Assembly: GCA_963580285.1 (NCBI GenBank)
Contig: OY757014.1
Location: forward strand, 103,604,072-103,668,071
DNA length: 64,000 bases
Direction of reading: 5' to 3'
Source of the DNA: Lucinisca nassula
Lineage: Eukaryota > Mollusca > Bivalvia > Lucinida > Lucinidae
Shown: positions 47,501-59,500 of the stretch, in pieces
Layout: every line of letters begins with the position of its first letter
Position numbering within the stretch: the stretch's first letter is position 1
Translations under genes and position numbers: made by a program
The notes under the pieces: model-generated
Seen by the model: only the letters and a program-made list of their open reading frames with translations
Told to the model about the DNA's origin: nothing
Databases searched by the model: none

Positions 47501-50500
47501 ATTCCAATTTATGTCTTAAAAAGCGAAGAAAATTTATTACAAGAATTTTTTGTAACAAGAAAAACTGGGGTGGGGAAGAAATGGGCCGGCCCAGTTCTTC
47601 CCCATCCCCAGTCTCCAAATTCTATTTAGATTTGAGCTCCAAACATTTTTTGCTTATTATATCATTTTAGTTTATACCAATTTATGTCTTAAAAAGCAAA
47701 GAAAATTCATCACAAGAATTTTTTGTAAACAGAAAACACTGGGGTGGGGGAGAAACTGGCCGGCCCAGTTCTTCTCCACCCCCAGTCTCCAAATTCTATT
47801 TTGATTTGAGCTCCAAACATTTGTTGTTTATTTGATAATTTAAGTTTATTCCAATTTATGTCTTAAAAAGCGAAGAAAATTTATCACAAAAATTTTGGTA
47901 AAAAGAAAAACTGGGGTGGGGAAGAAACGGGCCGGCCCAGTTCTTCCCCACCCCCAGTCTCCAAATTATATTTAGATTTGAGCTCCAAACATTTGTTGCT
48001 TATTATATCTTTTTAGTTTGTCCCAATTTATGTCTTAAAAAGAGAAGAAAATTCATCACAAGAATTTTTTGTAAACAGAAAACTCTGGGGTGGGGAAGAA
48101 ACGGGCCGGCCCAGTTCTTCCCCACCCCCAGTCTCCAAATTCTATTTTGATTTGAGCTCCAAACATTTGTTGTTTATTTGATAATTTTAGTTTATACCAA
48201 TTTATGTCTTAAAAAGCAAAGAAAATTCATCACAAGAATTTTTTGTAAACAGAAAACTCTGGGGTGGGGAAGAAACGGGCCGGCCCAGTTCTTCCCCACC
48301 CCCAGTCTCCAAATTCTATTTTGATTTGAGCTCCAAACATTTGTTGTTTATTTGATAATTTAACTTTATTCCAATTTATGTCTTAAAAAGCGAAGAAAAT
48401 TTATCACAAAAATTTTGGTAAAAAGAAAAACTGGGGTGGGGAAGAAACGGGCCGGCCCAGTTCTTCCCCATACCCAGTCTCCAAATTATATTTAGATTTG
48501 AGCTCCAAACATTTGTTTCTTATTATATCTTTTTAGTTTGTACCAATTTATGTCTTAAAAAGAGAAGAAAATTTATCACAAGAATTTTTTGTAAACAGAA
48601 AACTCTGGGGTGGGGAAGAAACAGGCCGGCCCAGTTCTTCCCCACCCCAAGTCTCCAAATTCTATTTAGATTTGAGCGTCAAACATTTGTGGCTTATTAT
48701 ATCTGTTTAGTTAATACTAATGTATGTCTTAAAAAGCAAAGAAAATTCATCAAAGATGCTTGAATTTGGATGCATATTTTATTGCATCTCCATGAATGGT
48801 GTAGCATTAGAGCAAATTTTGTCATTCAAGCTAAAAGGACTCAGAACTTATTCAGAATGGTCTCTTTTCTCATATATAACAAATTATGAGCTGAAAATTA
48901 TTCGTTGACTTTGGTTCTGAAAAAAATTCAGGTGGGGAAGAAACTGACCGGGTGGGGAAGAAACTGACTAGTCAGTTTCTTCCCCCGGGGAAGAAACGGG
49001 CCGGCCCAGTTCTTCCCCCGGGGAAGAAACGGGCCGGCCCAGTTCTTCCCCGGGGAAGAACCGGGCCGGGGGAAGAAACTGACCGTTACACCGGGCAAGG
49101 TCAATTTTGGCCCCAGGGCTAAAATTTGAACAATCTTGGTAGAGGTCCACAAGATGAAGCTTCATATCGAATATGAAAGACCTGGGCTTTCTGGTTTCAT
49201 AGAAGAAGATTTTAAAGGTTTACCCAGCATATAGAAGTCTATGTAAAACAAGATTTTCCCTATATAAGTCTATGTTAAACCAAAGGGCCCCGGAGCGGGG
49301 GCATTTTTGGCCCCAGGGCTATAATTTGAACAATCTTGGTAGAGGTCCACTAGCTGAAGCTTCATAACAAATAGCAAAGACCTAAGCCTTGTGTTTCAGA
49401 GAAGATGATTTTTAAAGATTTTCCCTATATAAGTCTATGTAAAACCAAAGGACCACATGGCGGGGGCATTTTTGGTCTCAGGGCTATAACTTGAACAATC
49501 TTTATAGAGGTCCACTAGCTGAAGCGTCATAACAAATATCGAAGACCTAAGCCTTGTGGTTTCAGAGAAGAAGATTTTTCAAGATTTTCCCTATATATGT
49601 CTATGTAAAACCAAAGGGCCCCGGAGCGGGGGAATTTTTGGCCCCAGGGCTATAATTTGAACAATCTTGGTAGAGGTCCACAAGATGAAGCTTCATACCA
49701 AATATCAAAGACCTGGGCCTTGCAGTTTCAGAGAAGAAGATTTTTCAAGATTTTCCCTATATAAGCCTATGTAAAACCAAAGGGCCCTAGTGCGGGGGCA
49801 TTTTTGGCCCCAGCACTATAATTTGAACAATCTTGGTAGGGGTCTACTAGATGAAGCTTCATACCAAATATCAAAGACCTGGGCCTTGCGGTTTCAGAGA
49901 AGAAGATTTTTCAAGATTTTCCCTATATAAGCCCATGTAAAACCAAAGGGCCCCCATGCAGGGGGCATTTTTAGCTCCAGCACTATAATTTGAACAATCT
50001 TGGTAGGGGTCCACTAGATGAAGCTTCATACCAAATATCAAAGACCTGGGCCTTGCAGTTTCAGAGAAGAAGATTTTTAAAGATTTTCCCTATATAAGCC
50101 TATGTAAAACAAAAGGGCCCTGGTGCGGGGGCATTTTTGGCCCCAGCACTATAATTTGAACAATCTTGGTAGGGGTCCACTAGATGAAGCTTCATACCAA
50201 ATATCAAAGACCTTGGCCTAGCGGTTTCAGAGAAGAAGATTTTTCAAGATTTTTCCTATATAAGCCCATGTAAAACCAAAGGGCCCCTGTGCGGGGGCAT
50301 TTTTGGCCCCAGTACTATAATTTGAACAATCTTGGTAGGGTCTACTAGATGAAGCTTCATACCAAATATCAAAGACCTGGGCCTTGCAGTTTCAGAGAAA
50401 TAGATTTTTCAAGATTTTCTCTATATAAGCCCATGTAAAACCAAAGGGCCCCCGTGCGGGGTCATTTTTAGCTCCAGCACTATAATTTGAACAATCTTGG

Positions 50501-53500
50501 TAGGGGTCCACTAGATGAAGCTTCATACCAAATATCAAAGATCTGGGCCTTGCGGTTTCAGAGAAGAAGATTTTTTAAGTTTTCGGTGAAAAAAATCTAT
50601 TTTTGGCTACTATGACCTATATGTGCAATGGACCGGAACCATTTGAACAACTTTGAAAGGGGACCACCTAAGGATCATTCCTGTGAAGTTTGGTCAAAAT
50701 CCGATCAGTGGTTTAGGAGGAGATGTCGTTTGAAGAAAAGTTTACGGATGCACGGACGCACGCACGCACGGACGCACGACGGACAAAAAGTGATCCCAAA
50801 AGCTCACCTTGTCACTACGTGACAGGTGAGCTAACAAAAAATAATAACAAATGGACTTATCCAACACAACAATGGAAGAGTCCACCAGTATACAATGGGT
50901 TAAACAGCAGGGATCCCTACTGGCATAATATTCTGTATCTTTTGCCTTACATGTAGATGTTTTTCCCCCCTTTTCAGGGATACAGACTAACAGGCGCCCA
51001 GTCACCCAAGGCGCCTAAGTTTTGGCCTGGGCGCCTAAGTTTCGAATAAAATGCCTATTAACTTACTGTAAAATTTGGATTTACGGTAGTCTGGGCGCCT
51101 AAAGCAAAATGCTTAGTCTGTATCCCTGCTTTTCTATTGTTCTTTCTTATAGGGACTTTGTTTGAATATCAACATTTGCGTCAACCCTCGCCTTGACCCG
51201 CCCCCAGCCGAATGGGGCTTAAAAAATGGATTGGGCTGCATGGTGCTTCGGTACAGAGCTAAAACCAACCCAACTTGAGTATCGGTAAACCGCTTAGGTG
51301 TAAGCCTGCCCAGGAAAAGTGATGTGAGTCGGAACACTCCTTAACCCCAGCAAGAATTCCGGCCAAAGGCTATGCCACATCTAGGGCTGGCTAATCGGAG
51401 CTGAAAAGATAATCGATTATTAGTCCTGTCATTGCGATCGATAATCGATTAGTAATCGCTAATGTTTTTGTCATTATTTTACCTGTCTGGCTTTCTGTCT
51501 GAGCATGACTCTTACCATATGTTGCACTTTACCCTATGTAAATTTGAACAGACAGGCCTGAGCAAACAGTGTAGACCCAGATGAGACGCCGCATAATGCG
51601 GCGTCTCATCAGGGTCTGCACTGTTTGCCACTCATTCAGCTATTTTAGGCATAACTTTGGGTAGTAAATTGTACCTATCAAGTAATCAATTAAAAGCAAA
51701 TCAGAAATGATTATCATTTTTGTGGAATTTATCGATCGATTATAAGATTAATCGTGTCAGCCTTAGTCACACCAGTAGAAAACTTGGCCACTTGGGTGAA
51801 TGCTAGGGTGGCCACAAATGTTGATGGATTGACAAACATGAACAAATGGTTGGAAAGGGACTATGCATTCTTTTGCCAGTAACTGACCAAACTTCCCTTC
51901 TTGAAACAAGGGAGAGGAGAGAATGGCCACAGCAAATATTTTATGATCAATCTCCAAGAGTCTTTACCTGGATTTATAATTTCATCCTCTTCACTAAATG
52001 AGACACCACTACTTTTGTGTTTCCTTTTCAGAGGATTTGATACATCTTTCAGGTCTGTTAATGCTATGTTTCTTCTGTTGTGAGCTGTGTTGAACTCTGT
52101 TAAATTCTGAAATAGCAAGTAAAAGTGCATGTTAACCCTTTTGGTACCAAAAGCTTCCACCTTATATATAGCAGGAGTTCATTTCAAAATTTAGGGGTGT
52201 CAGGTTGTGTTTTCATCAAAATTTATTTGGAAAATGCCTGAACTTTTAGCAAACAGTGGAAGCCCTGATCAGACGCCGCAGAATGCAGCGTCTGATCTGG
52301 CCCTTCACTGTTTGCCAGGGTACCTGTTTTGGGGCTTCTGGTACTAAATGGGTTAATATCAAGTGAATAAATGTTTTCATGTGCTTTCATAAATACAGTG
52401 TTGGCCCCCGCCCATCGGTGCTTGGAGAAACAGATTGGGCTGCATGATGTTTCCATCCAGACCTGAAACCAACCACACAAGTACTGGTAAAACACTTAGA
52501 AGGCCTAAGCTACCCAGGTAGTGATGCGTGTCGGACCAAACATGCATACAAACACTACTGGTTTCATTGGGAGGCAGTGCTGGAGATATGTCATTTTATC
52601 TCAAAATTGGGTAAAAGTCAAACAAATAGGGATGCAACGTCTCGAAAATTACCTAAATAGTGTTGAAGGGAACGTTAAACTTCAATTCAAACAAATAAAA
52701 GATTAAAACAGCCTATATTCCAGAGGGTCTGTGACACTTCAATTAGCGCTGGCTAATCGGAGCTGAAAACATAATCGATTATCAGCCCTGTCATTGCGAT
52801 CAATAATCAACTATTAATCGCTAAGGTTTTTGTCATAATTTTACCTGTCTGGCTTGCTTTTGAGCATGACTCTTACCATATGTTGCACTTTACCACATAT
52901 ATATTTGAACAGACAGGCCTGAGCAAACAGTGTAGACCCAGATGAGACGCCGCATAATGCGGCATTTCATCAGGGTCTGCACTGTTTGCCACTCATCCAG
53001 CTATTTTAGGCATAACTTTGGGTGGTAAATTGTACCTATCAAGTAATCGATTAAAAGTTAATCAGAAATGATAATCATTTTTGTTGAATTTATTGATCGA
53101 TTAATCGATTATACGATTAATCGTGTCAGCCTTAACTTCAATGAATTGAAAACCTCAAATCAAAAATGAGCCGGGCACAGTATTTCCTGCAATTTACATG
53201 GGCGCCAAACGAAGACTCAGATCAGCCTGTGCATCCATGCAGTCTGATCACAGACTTTGTTGTGCATTCTAAGGATAGCTAAGGGCCCAATGCTCCTGCA
53301 GCAAGAGAAGTTTCTGGTCAGACTATATGCATGCATAGGCTGATCTGATTCTTTGCTGGGTGCACATGTAAATTGTAGGAAATGCTGTGCCCCGGCTCAA
53401 AGACAGTGAAACTTCAATAACACAAACTTGGAACGCTCATTTACCATGACTAATTTGAACTCACTCATGAGGCCCTAAAGAATTCTCCCCACGGCTACAG

Positions 53501-56500
53501 ATAAAGTAAAATTCCGCTAATAAGACCACCTAAAATTAAGACAAATATTGCTTTTAAAAGCATATTTAGAAGATTTAAGGTACATTTTCTTGTGTTTTCT
53601 TCATCCAGTGTGCTCCGGTAGTAGACAACCTTTGCGACTGTTCAAAAGTGGTCTTTAAGACCACTTTTGAACTGTCCCTAAGGTGGTCTTAATATAAGAA
53701 TTTTACTGTATCCCTATATCTAGTATAGTTTAGCTGGGCTTTCTGACTAAATGTTGAAAAGGTATGTTGTGGGTACACATAAGAATGCCTCAATAAGATG
53801 TTTCTAATGAGTACAGTAAAATTCCGATATTAAGACTAATTCTGCTTTAACTAGAGAAAGCGACCAGTGGGTCGCCTATACCCCCGACCAGCGCCATACT
53901 CTGATATATCTTTTGAGCTTGTATGTTATATGAATGAAGATGTCAAGAAGCTATAAGAATGTATAAATGTGCTTGTAAAAGCTAAATCAAACATATAAAA
54001 TTTCTAAATGGACCAAGGGAGTGAGGGCATCAAAGTTACTGAAGGGGTGGGGGTATCAATGTTACTGAAGCAGCAAGGATGGATATGCATCAATGAAATC
54101 TTTGGACTGGTATGCAACATCGATGCAAGCATCAATTGAATTTGTCTTAGAGTTTAGAACATACAGGCATCTATAAACTTTGTCATAAAACTTGAACCAA
54201 ATGTAAAATTTCTAAGTCTGTGACCTTGACCTCAAGGTCACTTGGGGTAGGGACATGCATCAATGAAATCTTTAGACCAGTATGTAACTTCAGTGTAAGT
54301 ATCAACTAAATCTATGAAAGGGTTCAGAAGATACAATCTCTTAGAAACTATGACGCAAAAATTTGACCAAATGTAAAATTTCTAAGTCTGTGACCTTGAC
54401 CTCAAGGTAACTGTGGGGGGGTGGGACAATTGACACTTAAGTATATATTCGTGAGTCCAAATGGGGTTTATTCCGTAATTTTGGTACTTAAGAGAATTTG
54501 CCGCTTAAGTAGTCAATATGCCGAAGCCTAGCCACTTAAGTATCCATTCGTGAGAACGGACGGACGAACGGACAAATGGCAGGATGAAAACATTATACCC
54601 CCATAGCATACTTCGTATGCGGGGGTATAAAAAGCTTATTTAGAGGTGCAGTACATGTAATTCTTTCTTTGTGTTTTCTACACAAAGTGTCTGCTGGTGA
54701 GGGACCACCTTTGGGGCTGTTCAAAAGTGGTCTTAAAGACCACTTTTGAACAGTCCCAAAGGTGGTCTTAATATAAGAAATTTACTGTATGCATTTATCT
54801 AGGATAGTTTAGCGAGGCTTTCTGAGGTATGTTGTGTGTACACATAAGAATGCCTCAGTAAGATGTTTCTAATGACCAAAACTAAGAAGGGTGCAGTAAT
54901 TCTTTCTTTGTGTTTTCTGCACACAGTCTCTCCTAGTCAGGGACCACCTTTGGGGCTGTTCAAAGTGGTCTGAAAGACCAAGTAAAATTCCTGTATTACG
55001 ACCACCATTGGGACTGTACATACATCATACTATTATTTTATAGAAGTTCAAAAAAATATTCAAAGCTATCCCCATGATGCATTTCTGAGTCCCATAGTTA
55101 AACAAAACTTTTCTGGGGCACATTGATCCAGTTAGTTTACCTAACTACATTCTTCCTGGGCTGGCTTAAGACATGTGGTTTAAAAGCATAGTGCAGAACT
55201 GACAACTAATCTTCTTGAATCAGCAAAAAGGAAAGCATGAGTGTAGAATAGACTTCACGATCACTCTCCACATAAGAATGTTGCCGGACTTGGAAGGAAT
55301 GAAACTTCTGCATGTGCTCATATACAAAACCAAAGTGCACGTCTGAAAATTCATAGCAACAGATAAGGTAAGTATTTTGTGATAACTGAAGGATATTTTT
55401 TGTCAATCCTCCTTAAAAATCTATGTTGTCGGTGAGGCGGTTCTAATGAGTACCCACAACATAGGTTTATATGGAGAAATAAGGAAAACTATCCTTCAAT
55501 TATCACAAAACACTTACCTTATCTGAGGCCTCCGCCCATAGGGGCTTGCAGAAATATATGGGCTGCATGATGCTTTCACGCAGTGCTGTAACCGACCCAC
55601 ACATGAGTACTGGTAAAGCGCTTAGCAGATCTAAGTCTGCCCAGGCAAAGTGGTGCGAGTCGGCCCGTCCATGCTTATAAACCCCATTGGTTTCATTGGG
55701 CAACAGGGCATGATATGTCATTTCATCTCAATGTTGGGTAAAAGTCCCACAAAATTGGAAGCAACTTCTCCAAAATGACCTTTACAGTGTTGACGGGGAC
55801 GTTAAACCTCAAATCAAACAAAACAAACTTTCCTTATCTACTGCTATGAAATTGTTGTCAATTCTGAAAGATCTTTTCCAACAAGAGACAAATTTCACAA
55901 GCTGAGGTCCTGCCTTAAGAAAACCTAATTAAGAGCTCTGCACAAAAGGCAGCAGAATACCCATCTTCTTTGCAAGCCAAAACAGGAATGTCCCACAAAT
56001 GCAAGTCAACAGGGGCAGATGACAGAAATGCTCGCTATCTAAGTCCTTTGAAGAAACTTACATCTAGTTCTGTCTCTGTTTCTGGTAACCCTAGCAAATT
56101 CCCTTCCTTCTCCCCTTGTTTGTCTGCCTCATCCCCCTGGGCCATGGGCTGGGGTCTCTCCCTGATGATATAGATACGAGTTGAAGCCCCGAAGTGAATC
56201 TCGCTGTCCAGTGGGACTTGCTGCGGTTTCTTGCTCTCCAGTCTGATATGACCAATGAACGTGCCATGTGCTGTAAGCAACAAACAAATACACCACAACC
56301 TCTTTATTATAACACTAATAATCCGTTCTGTACCAAATGGAATCTTCCTCCTCATACATGTATATAGCAGGAGTCCATTTCAAAATTTAGGGGTGTCAGG
56401 TTGTGTTTTCTTCAAAATTTATTCGGGAAATGGCTTAACTTTTTTGCAAACAGTGTAGGCCCTGATCAGACGCCACATTCTGAGGTGTCTGATCTGGGCC

Positions 56501-59500
56501 TGCACTGTTTGCCAGGGTGCCCGTTTAGGAGTTTCCGGTACAAAATGTGTTAATGGGGTCCAAAGCAGAAACCGTGATAGTTAAACAACCATGTTATATC
56601 CAAACAAAAATGTATAATTATATAGAAAAATGGCCATTTATGTATTTTTGGGACTCATCTTGTAACTATGTTATATCCAAAACGGCATTATGACAAACCA
56701 TGTTATAATGAGGATGCGGTGTACTGACATTCTCAGTGCATTTTCGTCTAAGTTCTGTATTTTGCAGGATATGTAGGGGGAAAACTGAGTGATGATAATT
56801 CAGTGATGTCGAACCATGATTTTCTACATACATATATCTATTGGTTGTTGGACATTATTACACTGATGATGCTGTTCTGATATTTACCCTTTTCTTGCTG
56901 TTCACGACAACCCCTATCTTTGCAAACAGTGTAGATCCAGATCAGATGGCTTCTGAAGAAGCCATCTGATCAGGATCTACACTGTTTCGCATTCAGTTTG
57001 TGAATTTGTAGCAATAAATTACATCAAGTAATTTGATTGGTTGATAGACATAAATGGGTGTGGCTTAAGTGAATATTCAGCAAGATAAGGGTCAAGAGAG
57101 AAAGTGCATGTAAATAATTTCCAGTTTCAATTTTAGGTCTCAAACCAGATTAATATTCAAATTAATATTCAAATTGTAGAATTAAAATAATGTGCAGCAA
57201 ATATTAGCCATGATAGCCCATGAATTTCATTTTTCTCATGTTTATTGACTTTTGAACAAAACTGGTCATGAGCCAAGACTTGTTTTTTTTTTTGTTTTTT
57301 TTTTCGATGAATGGCCAGAAAAGATTTCCTTTACTTGCTTTCCTTTACTTGCAACCCAATGTTGTTGGGTTCATTTTCTTTGCAGGCAACCCAGTGTTGC
57401 TGGATTCATTTTTTGCATGTAATTTAAGGATGTTGGGTTCATTTACTGTTGGTTTGCATGCAACTGTTACAAGCCAGGCGTAGTAGAAAGATAAAGCCTT
57501 TTGGAAAAATTTAACAAAATTTATTTACAAAGTATCTTCAACCTGTAGAAGTAAGAAAATTAAATGTACTTAGCTCTGTTATGAAATATCCTTGAATTAA
57601 TCTATTTTCCTTGATCCCACAGAATTCACAGTCCGAAATGAAAAATAATATCCTTTAACAATCCAACACAGAATTCAGAAATAACTTTTCTTATAAACCC
57701 AAACTTCAAACTCCAAAGTCTGACTCAAAGAGAAAAATCAAGCTCTTTTGTAAATCAAGCTCTTTTGTAGACCCTAAGATTTCTCTAGAATGTTCCAGAG
57801 GGCTGTGGAATAAGATTAGGCAATTTTCTAAAAATAATGCAACCCTGAACTTTCTGGAAGATTCCAAATTACTTTTCCTTGTAAACAAGTTATTTACCAA
57901 ATAAAATTAATCTGTGACTTATTTTTCCAGAAACTTCTTTAAAAAGAATAAACAAGATATGAATAGCATTATTAGGTCACCCAGTGGGGTGAAAGTGGGA
58001 ATCAGAAAAATAAATTCTTATGCATAACACAACCCAAAATTTATAGGTTCATTTACTTTGCATGCAACCAAATATTGTTGGGTTCATTTAATTTGCAGGC
58101 AACCCTATGTTGTTGGGTTCATTTACTTTTCATGCAGCCCCATGTGGCATGGTTCATTTACTTTGCATACAACACAATATTGTTGGTTTCATTTTACTGT
58201 TGGGTTGCATGCAACACAATACTGTTGGGTCATTTACTTTACATGCAATGCAATGTTGTTGGGTTCATTTAATATAGGGTTGCATGCAACACAGTACTTT
58301 TGGGTCATTTACTTTGCATGCAATGCAATGTTGTTGGGCTCATTTACTTTGCATGCAACCCAATGTTGTTGGGTTCATTTGCATGCAACACAATACTGTT
58401 GGGTCATTTACTTTGCATCAAACAGGAGGCAAATGCAACAGCTCAACCATATGGCTTGACAGCTCAGATGGAAGAATATAAGAATCTTATATGGGTGTGA
58501 GGGGTGGATGGAAAAATCCGTCCAGAGGGACACTGTCCGGCATCACGAGGCTTGCCGAGTGATGCCGGACAGTGATCCCGAGGGACAGATTTTTCTATCC
58601 ACCCCTCACACCCATATTGAATTCTTTTTCTTGCATACCTTCCATTTCTTAAAGCGGATTTTTAATGCTGCAGTCACTTCGGTTACCAACGTCCGCCATA
58701 TTGTGTTGACACTGCAGGAATGTTTAGTGACATTGCTGTGACGTTGCTGTGACGTCAACCTTAATGATGACACATACGAGGTGCATTTATCAAACATGCG
58801 ATTATATTCCATTTTGGGTCGGAACACCAAGGTCAGAACATAAATTTCTATCCCAGGGTAAAATCACGGATTTCCTTGTCTGGTGTGCAAGAATTGGGAC
58901 GTCAATGGTTTGAGTCCTGGATGGACCATGTTCTTTTTCCTTAACTGTGACCCAGAGATCCATCTATACTTGCACACAGGCCAGATAAAAAAATACTTTA
59001 TACTTACTGCTTCCCAAGTCAATAAGAAATGGTCTTGACAGATGTTTATGCCAAACAAGAGCAGTGTGGACTCTGGAACAGGAGGCGTGGTCAATACAGA
59101 AATCACACATCTGTTTGTTACGACCAAAGAAATAACACTTCTTCTCATCAACCATCAGTTTCTGAAATGGTTTAAAAATAATTCTCTTTCTTTCTGATCC
59201 TCTTTAATGATTTTGACTTCCGTAAAAATCCTAAGTGTTCGGACACCTTGAGAACTTGCTGTGATTCTGCAAAATTTGAACAATTTTTTCACAATCAGCA
59301 AGGAGTCCAAAGGTGTAGACGGATGGCAAATAGTGTAGACCCTGATCAGACTGCTCCTGAAATCTGATCTAGGTCTTCATCATTTGCTTTATAATAGACC
59401 TATCTGTCTGAATACTTAGGTTTATTAAAACAGACCCTTTTAACAATGGGTGTGGATCAAAGAGGGAAGTGTCAATTTGAGATACCCAGGAATGAAGGGG

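Larger units (their letters stand above)
42944..49092. mobile_element. Foldback element of regularly spaced palindromes, 6.1 kb
   Basis: Termini GGTGTAAC and GTTACACC (extendable to CCGGTGTAAC) sit inside otherwise continuous host sequence (GTGGGCCCC; then TTTTGGCCCCAGGGCT). Both arms are arrays of the palindrome GGGGAAGAACTGGGCC and its complement; spacers in the right arm are the reverse complement of those in the left. The central part has an 88-bp spacing. Three Helentron-like elements have inserted into it. No protein-coding frame is credible. Confidence 0.83.
42883..50833. mobile_element. 7.95-kb composite Helentron-like element in PPP1R8 intron
   Basis: Left end ACAAGAGGGCCCAGAGGG, GCTCACCTGATCC; right end GATCCCAAAAGCTCACC, hairpin TTGTCACTACGTGACA, GGTGAGCTA; flanks A and A. 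The outer parts are the family of 23445-27120 inverted, with about ten 155-bp units at 49100-50600. A foldback element fills the rest. The flanks rejoin into sequence like the P4 MITE (TGTCAAAAATAGA, then AATGGACTT). Confidence 0.87.

Noticed and set aside
47046..48650. CRISPR array (regularly spaced palindromic repeats)
   Set aside because: The spacers are nearly identical to each other, the period is too long, no cas genes occur, and the window is intron-bearing animal DNA.
58058..58459. 133-codon open frame on the + strand
   Set aside because: It is a translation of a minisatellite; other frames of the same units are also open, and composition is Cys/Trp/Leu-biased by the repeat.
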